Part shown: in pieces, positions 20,936 to 33,029 of the stretch | Layout: each line of letters opens with the position of its first letter | Position numbering within the stretch: the stretch's first letter is position 1 | Assembly (NCBI GenBank): GCA_029817715.1 | Contig: JARUPY010000189.1 | Span: forward strand, 124,001 to 188,000 | Length of the DNA: 64,000 nucleotides | Direction of reading: 5' to 3' | Origin: Melastoma dodecandrum | Taxonomy: Eukaryota; Streptophyta; Magnoliopsida; Myrtales; Melastomataceae | Made by a program: the position numbers and the translations under genes | The notes under the pieces: generated by a model | Told to the model about the DNA's origin: nothing | The model's input: only the letters and a program-made list of their open reading frames with translations | The model's database searches: none

Positions 20936-23900
20936 ATGGCGGGAAATTCCGAGTGTGAATTCGTTTGGGATGAAGCGTCGGACCTGTACTTCCACGCTCA
21001 GTACGTTGCCGAACCCGTTTCTTCTCCATCAATTAATTGCATCTTCTTCTTCCTCCCGATACTTGCTTTCGAAGCCAATTTGGGGAAAAAGGAAAGCCGA
21101 TCCCTTCATAAATTTTGTTTTGTACTCACTGTGCTGGGGGTTTCCCGGAACGTTTCCTTCGGATGTCACTGGTGGGGTACTTACTCCTCGGAAGGAATAA
21201 CCCTAATTCACGATTCTGATTTGTTAATGCAATCGTCCGTGTCTGTTTCCGTGGCTCCTGGTTTGGGGTGTAACAATCTTCAATAGGGGAACTTGGAGGT
21301 GTGGTGTGCAGTTGCCTTGATGTTTGATAATCATCTCCTTTTGTCTTGTGTTGGAGAAGAAACCTGTATGTAGTTATGTACTGACTTATTTTCTGCTGGC
21401 TATCAAAATTTAATTACGATTTCTTCCTCCTTTTGTATGTAGAACTGGATTCTACCATTGTCCAACTGCTGGATGGTATTACAGCAGTAAGGACGGTAAT
21501 TATTACACGTTTGAGAATGGGAACTATGTGCTCCTGGAGGCGGACGCGGTATGGACAAGATGCTGTACCCTGCTGTGCCTTTGTAATAAAATCATTACTG
21601 TGATGCCATTGAGTGATTTTCTGAACCATTTTCCAGGTCCCTGAACATCATCCTGGAGATTCTGTTAATGAGATTGCTGGTGGGGACTGTTTGCACGTTC
21701 ATTCCGATAGGAAGGACGTCTCTAATGCCGAGGATAACTCTGCAGATTGCCAGAGAGAGAAGTTTGGGACCAATTCAGGTTAACGATTCGTGATTTCTGG
21801 CAGTCTGCTTCAATATGAATGAAGCCACTGTTTGTCACAATATACTTGGTAATTGTGCTGTTAGTGGGTGAATATGATTTTCCTTTTTTCTGGATGAGTA
21901 TAAAGATGGTCATTTTCTTCTGAATCCTGGTTACAATAATTTAACGAGAACTTGTTGATTTATTTTATATTTTCACATCCTCAATATTTTTTGTTTGTGA
22001 TTGTTTTTAGAGCAATTCCTGATTTCTTATTATGGCTATATCTGGAGCACGATAACTGTTGCTTATTCAGGTTTAAGCTCTCTCCCATCGTTTAATTACT
22101 CATCACTTTATGTTTTTTCTTCAGGCTGTGACGATACTACCGTTCAAACTTCTGGATGTGCTGTGCCACCTCCTTCAGAATGGTTGATCTTGCTGGAAAA
22201 TATGCTTATTGCTAGCTGCTGAGTCCTCTCCTGTTATCCTGTTGACTGAATATATTTCTGTATATTGCGCTTAGGTTGGAGGATACTCTTATAGAGCTTT
22301 ATTTGTCAGGCTACTCCAAACCCAGGGCTGACTGTTTGGAAAATCAGATTGCTGGTTCTGAAGTTAATGTAGGTAATGACATCATTTCGTGTTTTACCTT
22401 CTTTAATTTCATTATTTTATTTTGGCTTTTCCCTTTTATAGTTCTTGTGTGGATGAGATGAATTTTGTGTCGACTCATCCTTTGGTGTGTAGATGACGAT
22501 GGTCCTTACGTGCTGGAAGAAGGAGAATGGATACCAGATGACCCTTGTGTTCTGTCTGATTTTAGTGGCCATATTTCCAATACAGGTATCTTCTCAACCT
22601 TTTAATATAAATCTTCTTCAATTTTTTACTATGGATGTAATACGCATGATTTTACTGAATATAATTTTTCTTCAATACGTGATAGTCGGGAAAAAGGACC
22701 AGAATTCTCTGTTGATGGAAAACCCCTTGTTCCCACCAAAAGTTGTTGCCTTTCTCTGAAATAAGTCACAGGGGAATTGCTGCAATGCTGTTGAATGCCG
22801 CTAAAATTCGAGAGTTGTCGAAGAAATATTGTCTTCTGTTTCATGTAAAACTGTGGTATGGAAGTGCAAGAAGCAATATTATGTAGGTTTTTGTTGAGAT
22901 CTTCCTTTTAGATCTTCGGTGACCTTGTAAGTTCTATTCTGACCTCTTTCTTTTTTCACAGGGACTTCTGAGGGATTCACAGAACCCGTTGAAATGGAAA
23001 CTTTACCCGACGAAGATCGTTGGCGTTCCCAATATGGCCAAGCCACCAGTTCAACACAAGACGTGGTGCTAGATGTCCCAGTTATTGATTTGTGGGACTG
23101 GAAAATAGTTAGAGATGGAGGTGATCAAGTCTATAAACTGGTAGGGCGACTTGTGAAACCATCTGCCAGACCACATCCATCTATTTCTGGATGCAGCCAT
23201 TACTTTAAGACTGCTCCAGTATATCAAGTGCATGAGGATTTGGTTCGCGTGAAAACAGGTCTGGTTTTTTCTTGCAGTCACACGAGCTGTGAGATTTTCT
23301 GCACATTTAAACATGAAGTGTGTGCCAAAAGGTGTGTATTAGGCGTAAATTGTAATTATACTCCGGTTTGTGTACTAGGAATAAATTGTAGTTACACTCC
23401 CGTATGCGTACTTTTCATATAAGCATTGGCTGACTGATTCTAAAATAACAGGGAAGATATACAGATTGCGCTGTCCCTGTGCAAAGTACTTAGCTACTAT
23501 AAATTTCTATGATTCATCTAATCCGACCAGAGATTGGGGCTTTCCCATGTTATCATCCATTCGACGATGCAAGCATTCCAAGTCTAACCATTCTGTGGTC
23601 GAAGATGTACCTTTAGCTTCTCAAAAGGTATTGGGGACTCGATCAATATGATTTACTTGAGGTCTCAATTTCAAATTTACTGAGGACATTTAATCATTCA
23701 TTAGGTGAATGAAGTACACATGGAAAAATATCTTTTTGGCTGTCATTAATTTTAGCAAGAGGTTCATATAAACAACAGTAATAGAGGTTCCTGGGTCGTT
23801 ACCTTTAAGCTTTGCTGCTTGATAGAGAGATTTGTTCTTGGACTGCAGACCTTTTAGAAGCCTAGGCCTTGTAATAATAATATTGTAATTACCGTGAGCT

Positions 23901-24672
23901 TGTGTTTTTCTCCAAAACATGTTTTTCGGCCATTGAATGAGGATCGAGGCTTGGATTATCACTAGTGTTTTTCTTGGGTTAAGCTCTGTATTGATACAAT
24001 TGCATTGGAGAATTAAGACATGACTGGTGAGTTAGACGTTCTCTCTTCCGCAAGAATATAGAATGGTGCCATGGGATTGTAAGCTGTTGCATTGAAAGTT
24101 AATTAACAGACTTGCCATAGGAAATAAGTTTGTTTTTCGGCTGTAAAACGACGCCATCTTCGGCATGGCATAGTTTGAAACATATGGAAATGTAACCCCT
24201 TTTAATGTTGTGTTAGGATGTAAATCTTCAATACAGAGATAGAGCGGCTGAACGGAGAGCCTTGCATCAAGGTTTTGGTATGGGCCCTGGGCAGAAAAGA
24301 ACTACTGTTACCGAGGGTGAAGAACCTGGCTATAGCCCCGTCAATGAAACTGTATCTCAAGTGTCGGATACAACATTTGGTGAAGGGAGTTACGCGAGGA
24401 AAGTCCTTCAAAGCATGGGTTGGCATGAGGTATACTTTATTTCTCAGTTTGTCGTAATTTGATTTTTACACAACACGCTTGCATACCTCGGCCATCATTG
24501 GCGGTGGTCATGTCTTCTGCAGGGTGAGGGTCTGGGAAGCACAGTGAAAGGTATAGTTGAACCAATTAAAGCAATTGGGAATGTTGGCAATGCTGGATTG
24601 GGTTATCCTCAAGGTAGGAAGGAGCATCATCGAGGTATGCAGTGTCGAGAAAGTCACCTCTCTCTATACTAG
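20936..24672 (+). CDS. OCRE and G-patch (D111) domain protein, At5g26610-like
   Basis: Ten exons agree in phase and encode about 465 aa: 20936-21000, 21443-21548, 21637-21778, 22125-22182, 22275-22372, 22493-22585, 22962-23258, 23452-23627, 24217-24429, 24523-24672. Exons 1-2 form an OCRE-type domain (CEFVWDEASDLYFHAQ, then GFYHCPTAGWYYSS and YYTFENGNYVLLEAD). The middle carries SEWLEDTLIELYLSGY and VLEEGEWIPDDP. A conserved block follows (EDRWRSQYGQ, VPVIDLWDWKIVRD, LVGRLVKPSARPHPS, YRLRCPCAKYLA, YDSSNPTRDWGFP). The C-terminus is a G-patch (GEGSYARKVLQSMGWHEGEG, LGSTVKGIVEPIKAIGN, GNAGLGYPQG). G-patch proteins usually activate DEAH helicases in splicing or RNP remodelling; OCRE domains occur in splicing regulators, so a nuclear RNA-processing role is inferred. 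The start gives the short MAGNSECEF leader directly before the OCRE domain. Intron 7 contains a small tandem duplication. Confidence 0.9.
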
Positions 24673-26345
24673 GAATCAGAATGAAAAATCTGTACCGGTT
24701 TTAGATATACACGACTTACAGGAAATATCCCATAGAAAACTGATTTAGCTCATGGTGAAGTTTCAAGCAGACTATTTCGGAAGACCCATTTTGTTTTTCT
24801 TTGAGGATTTGACGTGTCGTTCTTTAACAGACGAGGAACGACGGGGTAAATAGTCAAAGCTGTGGATGCAGGGAGTGTGTAGACTGGAACTATCAGGCAG
24901 GGGTATGTCTCGGCATGCTATATTCATATTACTAAACTAAAAACTCACTCCGATATAATCAGCGTGAAATGCTTACAATTCTTCTTTAAATGTCTCATCA
25001 TGACACTGATTTTGGCAAAATTTTCAGACTTTGGATTCAAAATTTGCGGAAGACCATGTTGCAGGTGTACTCTTCTCTTTGATTCCTCTGCAACTTAATT
25101 TTTGTTCTTCTTAAGGTGATCTAATTTGTCGTCTGGAAGGAGTTAACTAACTAGATATAGAGAATCAATTCTGGAGAACTTGCGAGGGTGACTTGGATTG
25201 CGTACCGGGAAAGAGAGTTCCAATCATATGGGATCATTTACCTTTCTGAAAGGAAGTAACGTTATTTAAGGTTAAAAGATTGAAATGGGTCTGAATAATT
25301 AAAAAAAAAAACAAACAATAGGAGGGAGTGTGAAGTGAAACTGAGTGAGTGGAAGGGTGTGAAAATTGTTTGTAATAGAATTTATTTTTGCTAGTCCAGA
25401 CCAGACAACTACTCCTATGTCTTATATACGGATTGAATCTGCCAAACAAAGCCTATTAAGAATGGGCGATGAATGCCCCAAGCAAAGACCCCCCACCCAG
25501 CTTTTGTTTCCCCCGACACTCCTAAAGAAAAAGTTTGCCTGCAGCCTTATTTCGCTTTTATTTTTCTTATCCATTTTTTTTAAAGTTAAAAGAAAAATTG
25601 CAATTATAGCATATTCCTTACCTTTTTAAACTTTGGCTTGATTTATATGATGCAAAAGTATCGATTTATAACCTTACCTTTAAGTTAAGTTTCTGATTGT
25701 CGTTAATTTAGTTTGTTATGTAATTTTGGCATATATTTCTGTTTTGTCAAAATCTTTTTTAGCTATACGATATTATCACTTTTGTCAAATCTGTGCCTAT
25801 AATTTTTGTCATCGACTTTTGTTTTTTATTTTGATTTTGGTCAACTTGAGACATAGTTTTGACAAAAAAAAGAAAAAAAATTTTTAAAAATGATAAATAA
25901 TTTTAAAACCACTAATGTTTATTTTATTTTAAAATTTTAATGGCCAGATTAAGTGAGTTGTAAGCCGGAGTTAGAACTGATGTAGTAAAAAATACATAAA
26001 ATTAATGAAGGTTGGATGATTGCTTTATTGGGAGGTTATTGTTACGGGTAAAGTGAATTATGAGGTGAATGAATGAGAGGTTGAAACTCTACTATTATAA
26101 GACACGAGTCAGACTATATTAAGACATTGTTTGATTTTTACTAGAAGAAATAATTTTTAAGCGAATCCACGCTTCCGGTAACTTGCCCGATTCATTTGAA
26201 ATCACATAATATTTTAATTATCATATTTAAAAATAAAACCTCCTCTCGCAGAAAAAAAGCAATTCCCATCTAAAAACAAGGATGCACTATTCACATAAAC
26301 AAAATGTCAAGCACCCTGTTAAATTAGGAACAATAAGGATAAGGA
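24673..26345. other. Intergenic region, AT-rich
   Basis: The first few hundred bases are probably 3' UTR of the G-patch gene. 25560-26330 is AT-rich with poly-A and poly-T stretches and no recognised gene or element. Confidence 0.5.
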
Positions 26346-28344
26346 TCATGGGCATCTGACATTTCTACCAGGACCCCCGTAGTAAAAGTAAGTCCCCCAT
26401 CCATTGTTCCTCCCCTGCCTCACGTCGTAGCAGTTTGGGTGATCCGCCAGCATCCTCAGGTTGGTTGGCGGCACCAGGTTGTTGTCCCAGTCTACCACCT
26501 CCAGGTTCCTAAAGTAGGACGCCTTCCCGAACCCTTCCCCCGCGAAATGCCCGCTCCCCATCTCCGTCGATGTGTGGTACCCTCTTGACCTCGTATTAAC
26601 TATCTCCCCCCCGAACTGGACCATGTTCGCCTTCCTCCTCAGCTCGCTGAACAGCACCGCTGGCCAGTACCCCACCAGAATCCTTGAACCGAACTGCAGC
26701 CACCAGTGTCCGTGTTTCGGATCCTTCCACACCATCACGCTTATGTCGAATTGCCGGCTGCTGTATGACGATCTCGGGGATATGGCCGCCCCAATTGCTA
26801 TCCTGCTGCTTGTCTGGACGAATCCGGAGCACAGCAGGTTGTAGCACCCCGTCGCTTGGTATGCGTCGGTCTGAGAGGGATGATACATCCAAAAACCACC
26901 GGTTAAAAATTTAAACCACGATCCCTTTGGTGGAAAATAGGCAGTCACGAGGTTGTTTTACCGTCCAGTACGTGAAGAACCTCGGATAGTTGTCGCCGTA
27001 TAGTTCCGGGCTGACCTGGTTCGTCAAAAACCAACAGGATTAACCCCGGCAACGTCACAAGACGTAGCGACAAAACATAGCACGTAGAATCCCCTGTGAC
27101 TTGCCTGCCATCCGGCTTCGATGGTGTTGAGGTCATTCCCAAACGAACCCGAGATAACCCATAACTGCGACAAGCTGAATTCATATTCATCAGTTACGCG
27201 AGGAGACCACACGTTGATGCTTGCTTTTGCGCCGTAAAACTCCCCGTTGACGAACACGACCGCATGCTGCAGAATCACCAGAAAGGAAAAGCACAAATTC
27301 TCTGGTCAAACCATAGTTGAGATGGAGAGTCACAGGAGGTTGTTGGCACGTATCTTTCACCATTTATTGCATGATGCACGATCAGGTCAGCAAAGTCCGA
27401 CTTTCCTAGAACTCGACAAATTTGTCGATAGAGGAAGAAAGGGGAAGGAGAAGAAGGAGGAGGAGGACGACAGTGGGGAAACACAGAGTCGTAATGATGT
27501 ATCTGATAATTGAAATGGAGTCGGTGAGCATGCATTAAATCTTATTACTCCTCCTCACCAGCTTGACAGAGATGGCGAATATTACGTACTATTTACCTCA
27601 TGGCCGCTGCCAGTTGAGTCTCTCCTAACATTCCTCCACACCTTCTTCCTCCCGAACCTCCTGATGGAGCTCGCCCTCATGATGTCCTCCTCCTTAGTCC
27701 TCCGTATCGGAACCGTCCCTTCCGGGCATGATTCTCCCGATTCGTGCCACGTCTGGAACATCTCCTCCGTACCAGCTCCATGATCCACGGACTTGTTTGC
27801 CCCGGGACGCCACTCCGGCAGATCCTGCGGGTGCGATAGCCATGACTTTCAACGTTTAAAAAGAAATAAAAAATCCGAAAAGAAAAGGAGGGGGGGGGAG
27901 GCTCACTCCCCCTGAGTCATAAGAAAGGAAAGCATAGTTGGGAGTTACCGCAGGTTTCTGGCCTTTGAGGTCGGGGTGGTCGTAGGCTGGTTGAAGGTGA
28001 GTGGGGATGCAGTCTATCAAGTCCCCATCAGTGCTCTACATGTAGTAGAAGGGGAAGAATTCATCAAAAGCTGAAACAGGAAGATGATATTGTATTTGAT
28101 GAGTGGGAATAGTAGTAGTAGTAGTACTGACCTGGATGGTATGGAGGGGAGGCTTGTTGAGTTTCCTGAGGAGAGATCGGGCTGCAGCCGCCCTCAGCTT
28201 GTTAGTCTCCTTTTCTGGGAAAATGGTGGTTTGGTTAAGGAGCCGAGGATGATCGTGATGATGAGGGTGATGGTGAGGAAGTCGGCAGTAGGATGGCGGG
28301 GGAGAACACAAGAAGAGAACAAGGAACAAGAAAATGACAGACAT
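26346..28344 (-). CDS. Neprosin-domain (DUF239) secreted protein
   Basis: Six exons on the minus strand (28344-28132, 28035-27949, 27824-27597, 27266-27105, 27015-26962, 26870-26346) join in phase to about 422 aa, the usual family length. Residues 1-20 (MSVIFLFLVLFLCSPPPSYC) are a signal peptide. The activation domain follows (TDGDLIDCIPTHLQPAYDHP, CPEGTVPIRRTKEEDIMRAS). The neprosin domain comes next (INVWSPRVTDEYEFSLSQLW, NTIEAGWQVSPELYGDNYPR, QATGCYNLLCSGFVQ, WWLQFG, VGYWPAVLF, VQFGGEIVN, MGSGHFAGEGFGKASYFRN). The family includes glutamic prolyl endopeptidases; the Glu residues of EAGWQ and GGEI are candidate catalytic ones, but activity of this member is not established. An in-frame ATG 171 bp upstream was rejected because a TATA box lies only about 11 bp before it. 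The intron after EAGWQ appears to start with GC. Confidence 0.88.
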
Positions 28345-28525
28345 GTTTTCAGACACAGACAAGGAGTCAGGATAGTGGAGGTGATGTTGGAGGGGGAAGG
28401 GGGAGGCAAAGAAGAAGAGGAGGAAGAGGCCAAGTCCGAGGAATGTAAAAGATGTCTTGGGAGGAGGGGAGTGATTGCCGTTCAATGGTGTAAAAGCAAA
28501 AGCGTTTCCTCCCATGTCTTTTCGT

Positions 28526-28533
28526 TATATATA
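28526..28533 (-). promoter_or_regulatory. TATA box of the neprosin-domain gene
   Basis: TATATATA lies about 180 bp upstream of the chosen start codon. A transcription start about 30 bp downstream would fall near 28497, after the upstream ATG at 28515, which supports the downstream start. Confidence 0.5.
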
Positions 28534-28559
28534 TCTCACCTATTTAAAAAATAAGAAGA

Positions 28560-31080
28560 AAATATCATTGACAGGCACAACACAGGCGTCATGCCATAAC
28601 TGGCTCCTCCCCTCAACTTAAAACACAAGACATTAGTCCAACACTCCAACCCCTTGCTCAACAAAAGCATCAACTGATGGTGATGTGGCCTGCAGGTGGG
28701 GGTGAGGTGAGGTAAAAAGAGGGAGGGTGGGGGGGGGGGGTAACTGGGGTGGACAGGCAGAGAGACATTACCTTTTTGCATAGAGGAAATGACTTGGGTG
28801 TCTTCCCCTGCCTAAGTTATGTCCTAAAACGGGCAAAAACGTTTGGACTCTGGGACGACTCCTTCTGTATGCATTTGCACCCCCCAAAAAGCTATCAGTC
28901 ACTAAGGATTAAGTGGTGGGGGGCGGGGGGGTGCCATGATGAGCAAAACCAACAGCATGCGTGACTTTGGTATTCTCCACCACCCTTTCTTTCCCTACTA
29001 CTACAACCACGTCCACTTCCTTGAAACCCCCCCCCCCCCCCCTCTCCCCCCCCGTTGTTGCTTGAAGAAATTTGAAAATTCCATTCTTCTTCCTCGAAAT
29101 GCACATAGGCCTATGTTGGGTGGGGGAATAAAGCTCTCCCCACTCAATACATCCACCTTTTCAATGTATAATCTCATGGCTGTTTGCCACTCTTATAAAG
29201 AGAGGCAGAGGGAGAGCGTCGTGATAGCGAGTATATCACCCTTTGGTGATTGTGCTGTCTCTCTTCTTTTCACAAAGAACACCATCCTCGCCCCCCAACC
29301 TCGAGCTTCCCAATAAAGACACAAAACAATATGTTCACTAGACCTACATGTAGGAATGAATAATAATATACCCCCCACACCTTGTTCTCATCTCAGGATC
29401 ATCCTATCATGCATTGCATTAGAAAAAGGTTGTGAAGAATAATCTCAGTGGGGGAACCTCCTCCACCCCCCCCCCCCCTCTTGCATAAAAAGTTTTTATG
29501 CTCGTAAGGATTCAGCATTGATTCCCTATTCCACATCCCCCAAAAGACCAGCTCAATTATTCAACCCCTTCTCCATAGAGACCAAAGCATGAGGTGGGGA
29601 ACTGGGATTTGAAAGTGGGGTCTCGCTCATGGTTTTGGGAGATTTGGCCAAATTCTGGAAAACTTACTTCTGGTAGAATAACTCCAACAGCAAATGGTTC
29701 CTGGTTGGCGAGTCTTGCCCTTCTCTTTTCTTTTCTTCTTCCCCCTTCTCTTTTCCTTTCTTCTTCCCCTTGGAGATGCTGAGAATGAAGGGCAGATCTC
29801 GAACTTGATGTCTAAGCCCAGGGGAAGAAGGACGAGGGTCCAAAATCCATTTCAAGATAACAAACAAAAGGAAAAGTTGTCTTAATAACGTGACAAATAT
29901 GAGTTTTGCAAGGCCTCACTGGCAGAGAAAACTATACGTCTGATGTAACAACAGATGGGCGCTTCTGTTGCACCGAATTATACGAAAGGAGGGAGGTCTT
30001 TTACAAATCAAACTGGAGTATTTTGGGGTTCACCTACCCAAAAGGGCTAATAATGCACAAAATAAAATTGCTTGAGGTTGCTTCTCTGAAAACACTGGTT
30101 GGGGCCCCCCCCCCCCCCCCTGTTGTCATCATGATTAGTGATGGGGAGCAGTGCATCGACTCTTCACACTTCCTCCAGACAAAAATTTATTCCTCTGTTC
30201 CCCTCCCCATCTAAGATCATGTTACATTTTGGACATGACTACTCGAAAGACATCCCCCCCCCCCCCCAAAAAAAAAATTTTTTTCTTTCTTCTTTTGTTT
30301 CATAAATGCTATATGGGCTCACGGGGCTTTTGCTTATTCGAGGGAGGGATGGAGAGCCCAGATGGAGGAGTTTTGCCGAAGTGGATGCCCCTGATATATG
30401 CATACCCACGTAAGGAGGAGGAGGAGGAGGAGGAGGAGGAGGAAAAGGTCGCCACCGGAGCCCTGACTCGAGGACTGGGATGGGACCCACCAAAACTTTG
30501 GTTTGTAAGAGCGCTTCGGCTTGGCCGATGTTGTTGTTGGAGCTTCGATGAGTTCTGGGTTACTGAGAATGTCGGCTGGGGGTTGCCCTTCCTCTTCCCT
30601 TCCCTGCGTCTCCCGCTCCCTTTCTTCCCCCTTCCACTCCCGACGCTCCCCGGTATGAAAAGGCGAAACCTTTTCAACCTTTTCTCTCTTTTTTTGTTCT
30701 GGGTTATCGATGGTTCTGATAGTTACGGCTGTATTTCTCATTTTGGTTCGAGGTGGGATTTCTTACCTTTGTCGAGGGTTCTGGTGGGGTTCGAAGGAAT
30801 CGCAGTACTAATCTTTTATTGATTGATTTTCTCTTTTGGGGAGTTAGGAATGCGGTGATTCGTCAAACTGAGATGTAAAGAAGGGATTTTTATTTTAAAA
30901 GTGATGTCTGAAGTTCTACTCAAACGAAAAATTGGAATCTTGTGTCACCCTAATGATCAAGTGGCTCTTCGATGGCTTCCTTCTGCTTGCCTTTGTTTCT
31001 CAGTTTCGATTATTAATCAATTCCGCATATTAATGGCATTTGTTAGTTCTTATGTTATTGTAGTGATGCTTCTTCATTTG
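28560..31080. other. Gene-poor region rich in G and C homopolymers; upstream of the membrane-protein gene
   Basis: Long homopolymers occur: G at about 28728-28740, C at about 29027-29042 and again at 29467-29478, C at about 30104-30120 and C at about 30245-30257. There is a GGA repeat at 30413-30443 and a pyrimidine-rich stretch at 29718-29770. Promoter and first, unplaced exon(s) of the membrane-protein gene probably lie in 30300-31080. A long plus-strand open frame at 30151-30822 crosses the GGA repeat but has no family resemblance and was not called. Confidence 0.5.
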
Positions 31081-31171
31081 ATTCGGAAAACTTTTAATAT
31101 ACAACTGTTTTTACTGCAAGTTTTACTTTTCGGCCACATTACTGCTTCTCTCACTGTTAATTACACTGCAG

Positions 31172-33029
31172 CATGGCTTGTTAAAACTAGCATGTGGAAG
31201 CTTGGTCTGCAATTTGTGCTGCTCGTACAATACTGGAGGTAACTTGAATTCGAGGTCCATGCTTTGTTGTGGAACTCTAGTCTTTAGTTTGCCGGGCATT
31301 TTGGTTACTCTACTGTTGTACATTGGGAACAAATGCCGTGAAGTTATTACAGTTTGCGTCCATGTTTTCAGGTCACCGGACATACTATTCTTTCCATCGG
31401 GTTGTGAAATCAAGGGGACAATTACTAAGATGGAAAGCTACCGAATATGCTGTTTCCGTGGAAAATGCTGGGTACGATGAGGCTGAATCGGATTATTCAG
31501 ATGACAAATTGCAATCCGTTGATGAAGGTTACTTACCAGCCACTAGCAGCATATCTGTTCCGTTTGAGGGAGCTGCTGGAAGGCCTGGCGTATTATCATT
31601 TTATAATCGTCCTTACAAACAAGAAAATGACATGGTTGCCACTTCCCCTCCAAGAACAAAGAAAACCTTGGGATGGATCCTTGGTCCAGCTGTGCTGGTG
31701 GTCTCCTTCATTTTCCCGTCACTGTATCTGCGTCGAATTCTGTCTTTCATATTTAAGGACTCTCTGCTGACAGGTATTGGATCCTTTCACATCTTTTTTA
31801 CTGTCCTCTTGTGCTTGTCAGGGGTCCAATAATCTGTTATGGTAATCTCAACTTAGTATTGATCCAGCTGATATTTCAGTCAAACTGGTTTTGTTTGAGG
31901 CTTTGGCTCTAACATCCATCCTTGAAAGAGGTGCATTTAGTAAATTACATGAAGAATTTCGATGTTTGTTTCATCCCTCTGTTATTTCTCATTGGCACAG
32001 GGGTAGTTGAGTTTAGTTGGATAAGTCTGGTTTCCATAATGGATGCTCTTCCGTGCTACATTCTCCGATGCATATTGCTCTTTCTATATAATTTGGTCTA
32101 TACCTTTCACTTTATTTTCAGTCAATAGAAATGGCTGCTCACAATTCTGTAAATGCTCTCCATAGTGTTTGTCTCCAGCCATCACCGACTGTTCAATGTA
32201 TGGTCCTCTAAACCGGACAATCATATTACCCCCCACAATGTATCAACAGCTATTTCTCCGATAGCAATAATTATCTTTCCGTTCAGTTTCATTAGAAAAC
32301 CGAGCAGATTTCCTTGAATTCTTCCAGTGTATATGTATGACTATATTTTCTTTCTCCTACATATTTTTGCAGATTTCTTAATACTGTTCTTCACCGAGGC
32401 ACTGTTCTACTGTGGAGTAGCAGTTTTTCTCCTGCTGATAGACAGAACAAGGAGGTCTATTCAGTCGGCATCCGTTGGCAGTTCAACAAGGCTCACATTT
32501 CAATTTGGCCAGAGAGTTTCTCTTGTTGCTACTATGGTACTTAGTCTTATAGTTCCCATGGTGACGATGGGGTTAGTCTGGCCATGGACTGGTCCTGCGG
32601 CTTCTGCTGCACTAGCTCCATACTTGGCCGGTATCATTGTGCAGTTTGCATTTGAACAGTATGCAAGACTCCGAAAGTCCCCTTCATCAACCGCTATACC
32701 GCTTATATTCCAGGTAATGGATCGCCTCCTGCGTTTTAGTAACTTGTTTTCAATCTGTCCGACTGGAATCCACAGAAATCATGTCGAAATGCCTCACTCT
32801 ACCTTGTTTACAGGTTTACAGACTGCACCAACTTAACCGAGCAGCTCAACTGGTGACAGCTCTGTCATTTACAGTGAGAGGTGCAGAAGTCACTCCGGAA
32901 ATCTTGGCAATAAACAGCTCACTCGGTACTCTTCTAAACGTTCTTCAGTTCCTGGGCGTGGTATGCATATGGTCTCTATCGAGCTTGCTGATGAGAATAT
33001 TTGCTTCTTATACAATTGGGGAAGAATAG
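31172..33029 (+). CDS. Multi-pass membrane protein of unknown function (5' end not resolved)
   Basis: Four exons are supported: 31172-31238, 31372-31773, 32373-32713 and 32814-33029, with phases 1, 1 and 0 agreeing at their junctions. The start codon is not in this part. The frame is open upstream only to 31082, so at least one earlier exon exists, probably at 30.3-31.0 kb. The readable 340 or so residues begin with a Cys-rich stretch (LACGSLVCNLCCSYNTGG) followed by HRTYYSFHRVVKSRGQLLRW. An acidic region (DEAESDYSDDK) and FEGAAGRPGVLSFYN come next. At least five hydrophobic segments follow: LGWILGPAVLVVSFIFPSLY, FLILFFTEALFYCGVAVFLL, VATMVLSLIVPMVTMGLVWP, AALAPYLAGIIVQFAFEQ and VLQFLGVVCIWSLSSLL. 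The length and spacing suggest an uncharacterised plant membrane protein; no named family was recognised. It converges with MPP10. Confidence 0.7.

Noticed and set aside
28132..28515. Longer start (MGGNAFAF) for the neprosin-domain protein
   Set aside because: The ATG is about 11 bp from a TATA box, before the likely transcription start, and the extension lacks signal-peptide logic, whereas MSVIFLFLVLFLC is a proper signal peptide.
30151..30822. Long plus-strand open frame of 223 codons upstream of the membrane-protein gene
   Set aside because: It crosses a GGA repeat (poly-Glu) and a C homopolymer and shows no family resemblance; open length is explained by low-complexity sequence. Part of it may be leader or first exon.
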